The position numbers were made by a program, and so were the translations under genes. From assembly GCA_036245525.1 (NCBI GenBank), contig BTPG01000006.1:71174964-71238963 (forward strand): 64,000 nucleotides of DNA, read 5' to 3'. Positions 22,470-33,433 of the stretch are shown piece after piece (position 1 is the first letter of the stretch; each line of letters begins with the position of its first letter). Source of the DNA: Semisulcospira habei. Taxonomy: Eukaryota; Mollusca; Gastropoda; Semisulcospiridae. Under the pieces are notes generated by a model. The model searched no databases. It had not been told where the DNA came from and saw only the letters and a program-made list of their open reading frames with translations.

Positions 22470-23870
22470 ATGATGTCCTGTGGTGAAAGCCGGAAGTCTT
22501 CGGAAGCCACAGGACCGAGCCGCCTCTCTCTATCCAGGGATACAACCATGGGCACATGGAACGTCAAGACCATGTACCAGAGCGGCAAGGCCGCCCAGAT
22601 AGCAGCGGAAATGCAAAAGTACAACCTTTCCCTGCTAGGCATCAGTGAAGCCAGATGGACGCAGTCTGGCCAGAAAAGGCTGTTAAGTGGGGAGATGATT
22701 CTGTATTCAGGTCATGAAGAGGAGAATGCCCCCCATACAGAAGGAGTAGCACTCATGCTGTCACCAGTGGCACAGAGAGCGCTGATGGGCTGGGAACCTC
22801 TTGGGCCAAGAATCATAACAGCATCCTTTAGAACCAAGAAAAAGCTCAAGCTGAACGTCATCCAGTGTTATGCGCCCACCAATGACAGTGACGAGGAAGA
22901 GAAACAAGAGTTCTACGACCGACTCCAGAGTGCCGTGGACAAATGTGCAGAGCGAGACATCACCATCGTCATGGGCGATTTTAATGCCAAAATAGGGGAG
23001 GACAACACCGGATACGAAGAGGTGATGGGGAGACAGGGACTAGGCTCGGAGATGAGTGAGAACGGGGAGAGGTTTGTAGACTTTTGTGCTCTAAACCGAC
23101 TTGTCATTGGAGGCAGCATCTTCCCACACAAAAGAATACACAAAGCAACTTGGGTCTCACCTGACCATACAACAGAGAACCAAATAGATCATATCTGCAT
23201 TAGCAAGAAATTTAGAAGATCCCTTCAAGATGTTCGAGTGAGGAGGGGAGCAGATGTCGCCTCAGACCACCATCTGCTTACCTTAAGAATGAAGCTCAAG
23301 CTAAAGAAAAGCCGCACAGAGACAACAAGAAGACAGCGCTATAATGTAGGCCTCCTGAGAGAAACTGGAGTTAGAGAAGAGTTCAAACTGGTGCTGTCCA
23401 ACCGGTTTCAAGCGCTACAGGAGCTAGTAAATGAAGAGGAGGCGGTCACCACAGAGCAGCAGTGGAAGGCAGTTAGAGAGGCGCTGAACTCAACCTGCAA
23501 AGACACTGTAGGGTTCAGGAAACACCACCACAAGGACTGGCTGTCGGCACAGACCTTGAAGAAGATAGAAGCGAGGAAGCAGAAGAAAGCAGCGGTCAAC
23601 AACAGTCGCACGAGAGCAGCCAAAGTAAGGGCACAGGGGGAATACTCGGAAGCCAACCGCGAGGTGAAGAGGAGTATCAGGGCAGACAAGAGGGCCTACA
23701 CAGACAGCCTGGCAGCAGAGGCAGAAAAGGCAGCAGGCAGCGGCAACATGAAACAGCTCTACGACATTACCAGAAGATTGTCGGGTAAGTATGGCCATAC
23801 AGAAAGACCAGTAAAAGACAAAGAAGGTAAGCAGAGCAGACCAACTCGACAGATGGGCCGAGTATTTTGA
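22470..23870 (+). CDS. LINE-B endonuclease half (craniofacial-development-protein-2-like)
   Basis: This AP-endonuclease domain resembles sequences often misnamed craniofacial development protein 2. Motifs: TMGTWNVKTMYQSGK, GISEARWT, VIQCYAPTNDSD, ITIVMGDFNAKIGEDN, HKATWVSPDHTTENQIDHI and SDHHLLTLRMK. The likely real start is the ATG at about 22548 in the context ACCATGG rather than the upstream ATG. After residue ~450 (KDKEGK) a frameshift near 23826-23830 gives 14 out-of-frame residues and a stop; the reverse transcriptase continues in another frame. Confidence 0.87.
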   Translation: MMSCGESRKSSEATGPSRLSLSRDTTMGTWNVKTMYQSGKAAQIAAEMQKYNLSLLGISEARWTQSGQKRLLSGEMILYSGHEEENAPHTEGVALMLSPVAQRALMGWEPLGPRIITASFRTKKKLKLNVIQCYAPTNDSDEEEKQEFYDRLQSAVDKCAERDITIVMGDFNAKIGEDNTGYEEVMGRQGLGSEMSENGERFVDFCALNRLVIGGSIFPHKRIHKATWVSPDHTTENQIDHICISKKFRRSLQDVRVRRGADVASDHHLLTLRMKLKLKKSRTETTRRQRYNVGLLRETGVREEFKLVLSNRFQALQELVNEEEAVTTEQQWKAVREALNSTCKDTVGFRKHHHKDWLSAQTLKKIEARKQKKAAVNNSRTRAAKVRAQGEYSEANREVKRSIRADKRAYTDSLAAEAEKAAGSGNMKQLYDITRRLSGKYGHTERPVKDKEGKQSRPTRQMGRVF

Positions 23871-25473
23871 AGAGTTACTGAACAGACCTAGCCCACCCGA
23901 CCCCCCAGACATCCAGCCGGCAGAGACCGACCTACCCATCAGCTGTGACAGACCCAGCCGGGAAGAGATCAGAAAAGCAGTGGCATTTTTGAAGAATGGC
24001 AAAGCAGCAGGGCCAGATGGCATCCCAGCGGAGTCTCTGAAAGCAGACCTAGAGACAACAGTGGAGATGCTGTACCCACTGTTTGGAAAGATCTGGGAAG
24101 AGGAGGTGATGCCAGCTGACTGGAAGGAGGGGTACCTAATCAAGCTTCCCAAGAAAGGCGACCTCAGCAAGTGTTCCAACTACAGAGGAATCACCTTGCT
24201 GTCAGTACCAGGAAAGGTCTTCAACAGGATCATCCTAGAGAGAATGAAGAGCTCCGTTGACCCCCAGCTGAGAGACCAGCAAGCAGGATTCAGGAAGAAC
24301 CGATCATGTACAGACCAGATCGCCACTCTCCGCATCATCGTGGAACAGTCTCTGGAGTGGAGCTCCCCGCTGTACGTCAACTTTGTGGATTATGAGAAAG
24401 CATTTGACAGCGTGGACCGAGAGACTCTGTGGAAACTCCTACGACACTACGGTGTACCCACAAAGCTCGTCCGCCTGATCAAGAGCAGCTATGATGGCAT
24501 GACATGTCGCGTGATCCACGAAGGGCAGTTCACCAGAGAGCTCCAGGTCAGAACTGGTGTCAGGCAGGGGTGTCTGCTGTCTCCGTTCCTCTTCCTACTG
24601 GCCATAGACTGGGTCATGAAGATGACCACAGAGCACAGACGAAGTGGAATACAGTGGACACTGTGGACACAGCTTGACGACCTCGATTTTGCAGATGACT
24701 TGGCATTACTGTCCCACACTCATCAACAAATGCAGGACAAGGCCACGCGGCTTGCTGACATCTCGTCCCAAGTGGGCCTCACCATTCACAAACAGAAAAC
24801 AAAGACAATGAGGCTGAACGCAACCAGGGAAGAACCAGTCTTGCTTGCTGGCACCCCGTTGGAGGAGGTGGAGTCCTTCACCTATCTCGGGAGCATCATA
24901 GACAAAAAAGGCGGCACTGATGCAGATGTCAGAGCACGAATCGGTAAAGCCAGAGCAGCCTTTCTCCAGTTGAAAAAAGTGTGGAGTTCCAGAGTGCTGT
25001 CACAACACACCAAAGTCCGGATTTTCAACTCCAATGTAAAAGTAGTTCTCCTATATGGAGCAGAGACATGGAGATTGACAAAAACCACAGTCAACAGAGT
25101 ACAGACCTTCATGAACAGTTGCCTTAGAAGAATTTTGAAAATCCACTGGCCAGAGAAGATCAGCAACGTCAGACTCTGGGAGAGAACTGAGCAGATAATA
25201 GCAGAGAATGAAATTGGGCGAAGAAGATGGGGATGGATCGGTCACAGTCTGAGAAAGCCAGCTTCCAGTATCACTAGGCAGGCATTGTCATGGAACCCCC
25301 AGGGAAAGAGGAAAAGAGGTAGGCCGAGAAACTCCTGGCGTCGAGACCTCCAAGCAGACATCAAGAGACTGGGAACCACCTGGAGTAGAATCGAAGGAGA
25401 AGCACAGGACAGGAGTTGCTGGAGGTCTCTCGTCGACGGCCTATACCCGGGTAGGGGTGACAGGCGTAAGTAA
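23827..25473 (+). CDS. LINE-B reverse transcriptase half (frameshifted from endonuclease)
   Basis: The frame is open from ADQLDRWAEYFEELLNR just after the shift to the stop inside the 3' TAAG run. Motifs: FLKNGKAAGPDGIPAE, YRGITLLSVPGKVFNRI, FVDYEKAFDSVDRE (first catalytic Asp), TGVRQGCLLSPFLF, FADDLALLSH (catalytic Asp pair), FTYLGSIIDKKGG, VVLLYGAETWRLTK and the RTE-type tail RRWGWIGHSLRKP and GRPRNSWRRDLQ. There are no internal stops, so one frameshift is the only visible defect. Confidence 0.88.
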   Translation, partial: VSRADQLDRWAEYFEELLNRPSPPDPPDIQPAETDLPISCDRPSREEIRKAVAFLKNGKAAGPDGIPAESLKADLETTVEMLYPLFGKIWEEEVMPADWKEGYLIKLPKKGDLSKCSNYRGITLLSVPGKVFNRIILERMKSSVDPQLRDQQAGFRKNRSCTDQIATLRIIVEQSLEWSSPLYVNFVDYEKAFDSVDRETLWKLLRHYGVPTKLVRLIKSSYDGMTCRVIHEGQFTRELQVRTGVRQGCLLSPFLFLLAIDWVMKMTTEHRRSGIQWTLWTQLDDLDFADDLALLSHTHQQMQDKATRLADISSQVGLTIHKQKTKTMRLNATREEPVLLAGTPLEEVESFTYLGSIIDKKGGTDADVRARIGKARAAFLQLKKVWSSRVLSQHTKVRIFNSNVKVVLLYGAETWRLTKTTVNRVQTFMNSCLRRILKIHWPEKISNVRLWERTEQIIAENEIGRRRWGWIGHSLRKPASSITRQALSWNPQGKRKRGRPRNSWRRDLQADIKRLGTTWSRIEGEAQDRSCWRSLVDGLYPGRGDRRK

Positions 25474-25489
25474 GTAAGATGACCCCCCC

Positions 25490-25991
<502 letters not shown>

Positions 25992-26104
25992 CAGCGACTA
26001 CAAGCTTGCAATTTTAGGATATTGCCCCTAAAAGAATTATCTAGAGACATTTTTTTTCGATTATTGGATTAAAATGATCATTGGCGAGAAAATTGCCGTT
26101 TCAC

Positions 26105-26235
26105 AAAAAAACCGGTTGATCCACACTCGAGTCCGTATTTTTTTTTTTTTTTTTACTTGATATTTCGCATATAGCTAGTTAAAAGGGAGATATTGTATGA
26201 GTTCGTTAACCAACATTGTACCTCTAGAACTTTTT
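26105..26235 (+). mobile_element. R1 fragment
   Basis: GGTTGATCCACACTCGAGTC, CATATAGCTAGT and GAGTTCGTTAACCA parallel the R1 segment near 8080-8180. Confidence 0.5.
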
Positions 26236-27374
26236 GAATGATAATTTATTTTATTTTTTTAATATACTTTCACGTTTCTGGGATTAATTTCACGAATTAT
26301 ATGGGTTAATCTTAAAATAATTGAATCTTTTTTTTTCACAAAAAAACAAGATGATGATTTCATCCCAAAGTCTACCGTATTGTTTGTGGCTCCGCGGCAC
26401 ATGCGTTTTTTTCTTTCAGTCGGAACATTCAGAGTCGTTAAATTTTTTAAGCTTATCTTTCTGATCTGTTTCCCTCCTCTCTAAGCCAACCTCTGATCAA
26501 CACACACGCCGGCGCACACAAATAAAGACAGACACACAGCGCTTCCCGCCATTAGTACGCTCTGTGGGTTGGAGTAGCGACAGGAATTCTGAAGAAGAAG
26601 AATAGCACGAACATCAAAATGACGTCACTATAAGTTTCACGTCATGGCATCGCTGGTCTCAAGACGCTGTGTGCACTGTGACGAATTTGATGTTTCACGT
26701 CACTCATCCGAAAGGCACGCTCTTCCAGGGCTGAATGTTTAGTGAGTGTAAATAGTGGCTCCAAAACTTGCAAGAATGAATGAATTATTGAGAAAGGAGT
26801 TGAAGACTAGGTACCAGGCTGGATTACGAACTCATTCAGTATCTCCCTTTAATCCCCCCTCCCCTCCCCGCCCCCTCGGCTTGATCTGCACGGCAATGGC
26901 ACACACAAACACGAACGGCAGCCAATGGCACACACTGACAAACACAGACGGCAGACACATGGTGCTTCTACCGGTTATACGTTCTCATAAGGTGGAATGG
27001 CCTATGGCCCACAAAGATTCTTCGGTATGAGATATTCCACCTTTTCCACAATACGTTCGCAAATATCATACAAAAGTAGAGAGACTGTCTTCCTAAATGT
27101 AAGACATTGACGTTTTGGTGATTTGCGTCAATTAGGCCGAAACATTGTATATAACACTCACGTGTTTGGTGCTTTTACGTCACCGTCACTGTTTGATTCT
27201 TCTGATAAAGTCAACGAGTCTTACTTATGAATTTTTCCCGCATTGAACTTTTATTTTCGAAAAGATTGAACAGGTACAAAGCTGGCTAACGAACTCATTT
27301 AATGTCTATATACAAACTAGCCATATCCAAAATTTCAAGTGCATATAATCAGGATTGCGGACTCTAATCTGGGT

Positions 27375-27655
27375 CAACCAACTTTTTATAAACGGGTTTT
27401 TTTTTTTTTTTTATGTCTTCAATACGACATCCAATTACAATGTGCTCGGAGGCTCTCTTAGCCACCCACTTAATAAAGTATTTTGGTAAGTTTCAAGTTT
27501 GTGTGTACATTAATTTCGGAGAATTCGTTTTTACATACATACGCACACACACACATACGTACATACGGCGGCGCTTCGCGCCAAAACGACATTCAACAGC
27601 AAGGTTAGAGTAGCTAGACGTGACGTCATTTTTATCTTGTTATTTCTTTGCGAGA
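27375..27655 (-). mobile_element. R1 fragment inside the 2.2-kb element
   Basis: TATGTCTTCAATACGACATC, GCTCGGAGGCTCTCTTAGCC and the GTAT/ATAC-rich part match R1 copy B (48275-48540). Confidence 0.75.
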
Positions 27656-28257
27656 CCACAGTGAGCCCCACCCGCCTGTTATGTCCTTTGCATTCTACGG
27701 AACGCGATCCGACCAGCCCCGTCCTAAAGTCTACCGTATTTTCAATACGATAGACAAAAACAATCTTCTCATTAATAGTCGCGTGATTTTTCATTATACG
27801 GTGTTTACATAAGCCTACAGTCTCGGCTGTCGGGTACGATTAGGTCAGTTGTGACATAAGCCCTAGGTGTGAAAATCAGATAATTTTCTGCACCACCTTT
27901 TCGGAGTCATTTCTAAAACAGCTAACATAACTTTGATTTTTCTTTTACGAAAAAAAGCTATCTTCTCATCAATTTTTCATAAACAGTGTTTGTATAAACC
28001 TGCTATTTGTCCCGGCCCGGGAGCAGGACTGATTAGGTCAAATTGTGACCTGTAAGACCTAGGTGTGAAAATCATCAAGAAAATTGCAAAGTTGATTCTC
28101 TGATACGTCAAATGTTAGTACTGCGATGAGTGAGGTATAACATCGAGTCGTCACTATGAACACGGCGTCGTGGGGCTAATGATGCCATGACGTCAGTGAA
28201 GCTGACATGAAGTCATTTCGCTGCTCGTGCTATTCACTTCTTCACAACAGCTATGCT

Positions 28258-28480
28258 ACGCCAGACCACAGAGCTTACAAATCGCCGTGTGTCCGTCTTT
28301 ATTTTTGTGTGCCAGTGTGTGTGTGTAGATCAGATGGTGGGTTAGAGTAGAAGGAGATGGATACGAGCCCACAGAGCGTACTAATGGCGGGACTGAAGCG
28401 CCGTTTGTCCGTCTTTATTTGTGTGCGCCGACGTGTGTGTTGATCAGAGGTTGGCTTAGAGAGGAGGGAAATGGATCAGC
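28258..28480. repeat. ~108-bp tandem duplication
   Basis: Two diverged units each contain CCGTNTGTCCGTCTTTATTT, then GATCAGA-GGT and a GGAGATGGAT/GGGAAATGGAT end. Confidence 0.72.
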
Positions 28481-28572
28481 ATTATAAGCCTAAAAATATG
28501 AACAACTCTGAATGTTCCTAAAAGATAAACGCATCTGAGCTCCAAACAATACGGTAGACTTTGGAATGAAAT

Positions 28573-28879
28573 ATTCACCTACTTCTTACATTACAATCCT
28601 TAAGAATAACTGCTAGCATTCACCCCTTTATATTTCTCATATTATTCATTAGCCTCGACTGAATTTTGCGTTGTGATGGTAGGTAGAAGAGCCCACTGAC
28701 AATGATTAAGCTTGGTTTTGGCAGCAAAAGGTTTTCAGTATCAGCAATGATCTACGGGGTTGCTTTAGTTCTGACGCATGGCAGACCGGCTTAAGCTTGA
28801 ACAGAAAGTGAAAAGACAGTGAGCAAAAGGTCCTATGGCAGAGGAAAGCCATACTGACTTGGGCGGCTTGCGTGCAGCC
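28573..28879. other. Spacer, nothing recognised
   Basis: No gene-like ORF, hairpin or known repeat was found here. Confidence 0.45.
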
Positions 28880-29145
28880 GTACTCGGACCCACGACGAGG
28901 CCAATAGTGAGACTCGGTTTCGTTTGCGTCGAACCGATTCCCAAAGACAAACGAGAGCGATGTCAGCATTTACCATAAGCATAGGGCAACCAGGCAACCA
29001 GCTTAGACTTCCGACAACACTTCAAACATCTCAGAGTGACATAGATCCTCATGCGCCCGTCCATACGTATTCTCCGCCGTGACCGTTCAGTCGCTCTCGC
29101 GCGTTGTTGGGAGTCGTTCGTTTCAAACGATACCTCACCAATAAG
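28880..29145. mobile_element. Long palindromic MITE-P, copy 1 (core mostly lost)
   Basis: The arms run CCAATAGTGAGACTCGGTTT...GATTCCCA and GGGAGTCGTTCGTTTCAAACG...CTCACCAATA. The centre keeps only half of core 1 (GTGACATAGATCCTCATGCG). Other copies lie at 31655 and 63470. Confidence 0.72.
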
Positions 29146-29424
29146 TCGTCGACATTTTCTTGTTACGTGTTTCAAGTTCTGTTTCAGTGAAAAGTCAGTC
29201 TCCACTCCGGGGCAGGCACTGATCCCGTACATTAATTCAGTACGTCAAGTGAACCTAAGCAACAGTGCGGTTAATTTATTCTACACGTGCCTCATCAGGA
29301 TACACGGCCGAGTATTCAGATGCGGCGCGTGTAGAATCAGTTAACGCAGTATATTTTTTTCTGGCTCTGGTGCCGCCATGTAGTGAGGTGCTGTTAAGGT
29401 ACTGCGCAGAGGGAGACAACCATT

Positions 29425-29600
29425 ATAGGGATGTATATGATGGTCTTGTTCTATACCTGCATATTTTTCAGTGGGCTGGCGATTGGGTGCCTGATAGGCG
29501 GGGGCAGGGGATCTGTTTGTTTGTCTGTCCAGCGTTGAGTAATTCCCCTTGGTATGTGTACAGTTTCTACCAGCGCTAGCCTCACCTATCTGGTTTGTGA
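29425..29600 (-). repeat. Dispersed repeat, inverted match to 31925-32095
   Basis: GGGCTGGCGATTGGGTGCCT, GATAGGCGGGGGCAGGGGAT and CAGCGCTAGCCTCACCTATC occur in reverse complement at 31925-32095, next to MITE-P copy 2. Confidence 0.8.
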
Positions 29601-29951
29601 GTAACCATTATAGGATTTTCATATCCTATTCAGGTAATCGCCCCTTTTCATGCAATTCAGTAGTTGCACTATAAATTATGGACAAAAGCCGGTAACTATG
29701 GTAACTACCGGTAACTGTCACTATAATAGTAATGATTGATCTCTGACCATTGATAAATGATCTTTAACACATACACTATCTAGTCGTCATGGATTAGTCT
29801 TCATGGTGGCCCATAACACAATTTGTGACTGCGACTCTCAGAGGTGGCCAGGTCTAGTCACATTCCGCAGTCGATGTTGCTGGCACCATCGTTAGGTCGA
29901 TAGAGTACAGCAGGCCCTTTCTTTGAACGACCACCCTATGAGAGGCCGGCT

Positions 29952-30012
29952 GTCATTAAAGACCATCATTCAGGTGGCTGTCGCCAAGTGAATGATGGTC
30001 TTTAATGACATG
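29952..30012. repeat. Palindrome (near-perfect)
   Basis: TGTCATTAAAGACCATCATTCA pairs with TGAATGATGGTCTTTAATGACA around GGTGGCTGTCGCCAAG. Confidence 0.85.
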
Positions 30013-30463
30013 TGGCACGTGCATTTTGCTCTTCAAGACTTCTTTTGAGACCTGTCTTTTAATTTTGTTCCTTGCAACAACAACAAAATTAATTTTTAAA
30101 AAGTTTTAAAAATTCCACGGTATTTTTTTTTCTTCTTAACGTTCATGTTCTTCATTCTCTATTTGCGTTCTGGTTTCTGATTCTGGACCTTAGATTTCTT
30201 TGACAGACTGCAGTTTTCACTGTCAGAGAAAAAAAACTGGCGTAGTTATAGGCTTCTACAGAATATTATAAATACTTAAAATAAACAATTTTAAAAAAAA
30301 ATAACAAACTCAAATCTTATTCTTTTTTTTTTTAAATGAAAATGAAAGTCTCTATGTATTAATGTAATCTCTTTATTCACAACCCGACACCCACAACAAT
30401 ACAATATATATAAAACAAGTGTATGTGTATACATATGGAACAATACAATACACAACAACAGCA
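30013..30463. other. AT-rich spacer
   Basis: Simple AT-rich sequence with poly-T and poly-A runs; nothing recognised. Confidence 0.5.
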
Positions 30464-30464
30464 C

Positions 30465-30538
30465 CACACTGGTTGCCTCTCTCGATTCGCTGCCGTTTAT
30501 CGGGAGGCGGTAGAGAATCGTAAGAGGCAACCAGTGTG
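30465..30538. repeat. Hairpin family H, copy 2
   Basis: ACACTGGTTGCCTCTCTCGA pairs with CGTAAGAGGCAACCAGTGT. Both arms have GCCTC where other copies have GTCTC. Confidence 0.8.
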
Positions 30539-30612
30539 CAATAACATCTGACTATCGCAAGGTATAAAATACACACACGCTGCTTTTACCTCCTCCAACC
30601 TGATACGCAAGC

Positions 30613-30820
30613 GGCGCAGATCGCGGGAGGTAACCAGTGTGGGGTATAAATAGGCCAGTGGTCAACGCCCTCTCATTTTGGTCGTGGTGGTGCGCCCTAT
30701 TAACTACCAGCTGGCGCAGATCGCGGGAGGTAACCAGTGTGGGGTATAAATAGGCCAGTGGTCAACGCCCTCTCATTTTGGTCGTGGTGGTGCGCCCTAT
30801 TAACTACCAGCTGGCGCAGA
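30613..30820 (+). repeat. Exact 100-bp tandem duplication with TATA-like motif
   Basis: Bases 30613-30712 repeat at 30713-30812 without a change that I can see. Each unit contains GGGTATAAATAGGCC, a good TATA-box match, preceded by AACCAGTGTG as in hairpin family H. Confidence 0.88.
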
Positions 30821-31012
30821 TTGTGTTTCTACAATCTTTGTTAACTCAACGCCAAAGAGTCCCAGCTGTCCTAGAAACATGGATTCACAGGGGCGTCAGC
30901 AAGAGGCATAGTTCCTCATGAGCCCCCGCAACTGCGGGGGCTCATGAGGATCTATGTCTCTTGCAGTTGGATCGCGTTGACTTTTTCTCGGTAGTCAAGG
31001 AGCTGATTCTGC
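30811..31012 (-). mobile_element. TTAA MITE-A, both TTAA ends lost
   Basis: It contains TTTGTTAACTCAACGCCAAAG, core 1 with a CAACTGCG loop, and CTCGGTAGTCAAGGAG at the end. The left end merges into the 100-bp duplication. Confidence 0.68.
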
Positions 31013-31119
31013 GTCGTGTGGTCAGTATTTCATTTGGGGTGCCAATACCTTATTTTTAAGAAATCACGAAGACGTTTCAGGATTTGGATAAAGGTTCATA
31101 GAAGAAAACTTTTTTTAAA

Positions 31120-31210
31120 ACTCTTTGGGTGTCGGTAGCGGTTTTCGTCGCGATGATTCCTCTATGAAAAAAATAACCCCTAAAACCGCTACCGACATCC
31201 AAAGGGTTAA
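31120..31210. repeat. Palindrome with GGGTGTCGGTAGCGGTTTT arms
   Basis: CTTTGGGTGTCGGTAGCGGT pairs with ACCGCTACCGACATCCAAAG. The right edge is GGGTTAA. No other copy was seen. Confidence 0.8.
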
Positions 31211-31429
31211 ACGTTTAGCGTATTGACTTCCTAATACGGTGGGTCACTGCCTGTTCTCTCTTCAGGCACAACAGCAATTGTCTTATTGTGGTTGTTGGAA
31301 CAGTATAGGGGGGGGGGGGGCGATAGGGGGAGGGGGGGGGGGGTTACAATCTTAGCGGCCACATCTCGCGTCTTGAAAAGCCCGTTAGCTGTCATTCCAG
31401 ACAGTAGGGTTTTCAGGCCTCGATCGAGA

Positions 31430-31535
31430 TACAATCAGGAGCAAAAGAAATGCGACAATTTGGGATTCATCAGAAACGCTTTTTGTGTTTTGATTATTCC
31501 CAAAATGTTGCGTTTCTTTTGCTCGTCAGTATATG
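31430..31535. mobile_element. Hairpin family T, copy 1
   Basis: GAGCAAAAGAAATGCGACAA pairs with TTGCGTTTCTTTTGCTCGTC; the right edge is GTCAGTATA. A small Tc1/mariner-like foldback is possible (TA edges). Confidence 0.7.
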
Positions 31536-31654
31536 ACCGCGAACAAGCCATTCACTGTCGCGCACCCACAGCAGTAGTACTATTCTGGGATGGAAGGCAC
31601 AGACACGGGATAATCGTGGTGAAATCGATCACATTACAACACGGACAGTAGGAA

Positions 31655-31912
31655 TTAGTGCGGTTTCGTCTGCAAAGAACGATTCCCAACAGCAAACAAA
31701 AACGAATTCACGGGTGATAATCAGATTTTTCAATTTATACAGACAACATTCCAAACATCTTCAAGAGGCATTGATCCTCATGAGCCCTTCGGGCTCATGA
31801 AGATCTATGCCTCTTGGAGATGTTTGGAGTGCTGTCTATGCATATGGTAAAAGCTGTTATTTCGCTTTCATTCGCTGTTGGGAGTCGTTCGTTGCAAACG
31901 AAACCTCACTAA
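31655..31912. mobile_element. Long palindromic MITE-P, copy 2
   Basis: Outer arms are TTAGTGCGGTTTCGTCTGCA and TTGCAAACGAAACCTCACTAA; inner arms are AGACAACATTCCAAACATCT and AGATGTTTGGAGTGCTGTCT. The centre is core 1 with a short loop, AGCCCTTCGGGCT. Confidence 0.85.
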
Positions 31913-31924
31913 TAGCGCGTATTA

Positions 31925-32095
31925 CACTCACAAACCAGATAGGTGAGGCTAGCGCTGGCAGAATTGCACACAAACCAATGGGAATCACTCAGCGCTTGAC
32001 AGACAAACAGTTAGATCCCCTGCCCCCGCCTATCAGGCACCCATTCGCCAGCCCACAGAGAAATACGCAGCAAGACGATCATCTACATCCCTCAT
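31925..32095 (+). repeat. Dispersed repeat, inverted match to 29425-29600
   Basis: It directly follows MITE-P copy 2. The reading frames across it are not conserved between copies. Confidence 0.78.
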
Positions 32096-32220
32096 TACAG
32101 AGGCGCGTATTACAGAGGTGGTCGATTTCGAAACGATCATCCCATGCCTGTGATAGCAGGTAATAGCAACTCGTCCACAAAAGCAACTGTAGAAAATCTG
32201 AAATCAGTCCTTACAACCCT

Positions 32221-32545
32221 TATAAAGAAGTACCCAAGGGAGAAAGAAACACGCTTAAAAACGACAGTTACAACACAATCGACGTCGTTATAGGCCTATA
32301 TAATCACTATGACTGTAACTTTCCTCATAGGACCATAAACATTCTAAACACACATAAAACTAAAATGTCCACAGAAATAATCAGCCAGCATGTTCCGCCG
32401 CTCACGGGTTGTCTCCCTCGATTCGCTACCGCTTTCAGCGGTAGTGAGCGAATCGATGGAGACAACTAGTGTGGTTCTGCCAGACAGAATTGTGTTGTAA
32501 CTGTTTTTTATAAGCGTGTTTCTTTCTCCGTTGGGTACTGCTTTG
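32221..32545. mobile_element. 325-bp inverted-repeat element with hairpin H inside
   Basis: AAGTACCCAAGGGAGAAAGAA and AAACACGCTTAAAAACGACA at the left pair with the right end (TAAGCGTGTTTCTTTCTCCG then TTGGGTACT). The interior from about 32310 recurs at 33080-33240. An end-only remnant lies at 60718-60755. Confidence 0.75.
32401..32473. repeat. Hairpin family H, copy 3
   Basis: TTGTCTCCCTCGATTCGCTA pairs with GCGAATCGATGGAGACAA. It sits in the 325-bp element. Confidence 0.85.
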
Positions 32546-33079
32546 TATTTTACTCGCTTGGCAGTCACCTTTGTGGTCTGGATTGCGTACAATCCTTATA
32601 ATCGTGGTCTGGCAGTTGCCAGTCTACAACGTAAAACACAAAATAAAATTGTAAACACATGATGTGAATAAACTCGACTACAAACAAACGCTAAAGACTA
32701 GTATAAAAAAAAAATTGTGTGTGCTCGTATGCAGTTCTGGACCTTAAGTCTACAGAGGAAAAGTCCACAATCACAGACCAGCACACATATACAAACAATA
32801 TGTACGTGTGGTGACAATTTTTGAAAATATGCGTAAGTATGTGTAAATTTAGTCTAGAAAATAACATTTACATCGTATAGCGACTAAAACCCGTCTTCCT
32901 GACATGTAGTGCCCCTGGGCGCACTAGTTTTATGCCGGTATTTTCTGTATGACTTTCTCGCACTTATTTACATTGCAAATAACGATCAAACATCATAACA
33001 TATGAACCATATGGACACAACTGTAGAAAACCACATTATATATATCGGCAAAGTGTATTCACTGGTTTAGACGACTGTA
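32546..33079. other. Spacer with a degenerate hairpin Q half
   Basis: TCTGGACCTTAAGTCTAC and AGTCCACAATCACAGACCAG (32735-32782) recall family Q. Nothing else recognised. Confidence 0.45.
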
Positions 33080-33240
33080 ACTTTCGCCATGGAACCAAAA
33101 ACTTGATAAATAAACGTAAAACAAAAATGGCCACAGAAATAATCAGCCAGCATGTTCCGCCGCACACTAGTTGTCTCCCTCGATTCGCTACCGCTGAAAG
33201 CGTTAGCGAATGGAGGAAGACAACCAGTGTGGTTCTGCCA
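33080..33240. mobile_element. Partial copy of the 325-bp element
   Basis: GACTGTAACTTTCGCCATGG, CCACAGAAATAATCAGCCAG and hairpin H (33163-33232), then GGTTCTGCCAGACAGA, match 32310-32490. The terminal arms are absent. Confidence 0.75.
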
Positions 33241-33433
33241 GACAGAAGCCTCGACTTAACAATTTCTTCTGTTGTCAGTGCGATATGTGTCTGTTTGTTC
33301 GTCTGTATCCGTTCAGAACAAAGGCAGACGAATATGAACTTGGGTAGTTGAACAGTAAAATGAAATTAGTCTAAATGAAAGCAATACCTACATTTTAGAC
33401 TCCTTTCATCAGTCTTCAACTACCCTCATACCT

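Larger units (their letters stand above)
22190..25477 (+). mobile_element. LINE-B, full-length RTE-like retrotransposon
   Basis: The element is 3.3 kb long and flanked by GATGACCCCCCC at 22178-22189 and 25478-25489, a 12-bp target-site duplication. It has a ~300-bp 5' UTR, endonuclease plus reverse transcriptase with one frameshift, and a 3' end made of TAAG repeats that contain the stop codon. It belongs to a different family from LINE-A. Confidence 0.9.
26357..28572. mobile_element. 2.2-kb inverted-repeat element
   Basis: The left end ATTTCATCCCAAAGTCTACC(GTATTGTTTG) matches the complement at the right end (CAAACAATACGGTAGACTTTGG then AATGAAAT). Pairing continues inward: CTCTAAGCCAACCTCTGATC at 26480s against GATCAGAGGTTGGCTTAGAG at 28440s, and CCCGCCATTAGTACGCTCTG against its complement. 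No transposase ORF is visible; the interior carries an R1 fragment. Confidence 0.75.

Noticed and set aside
31807..32163. 118-codon frame
   Set aside because: It crosses the right arm of MITE-P and a dispersed repeat; the inverted copy at 29425-29600 does not keep the frame.
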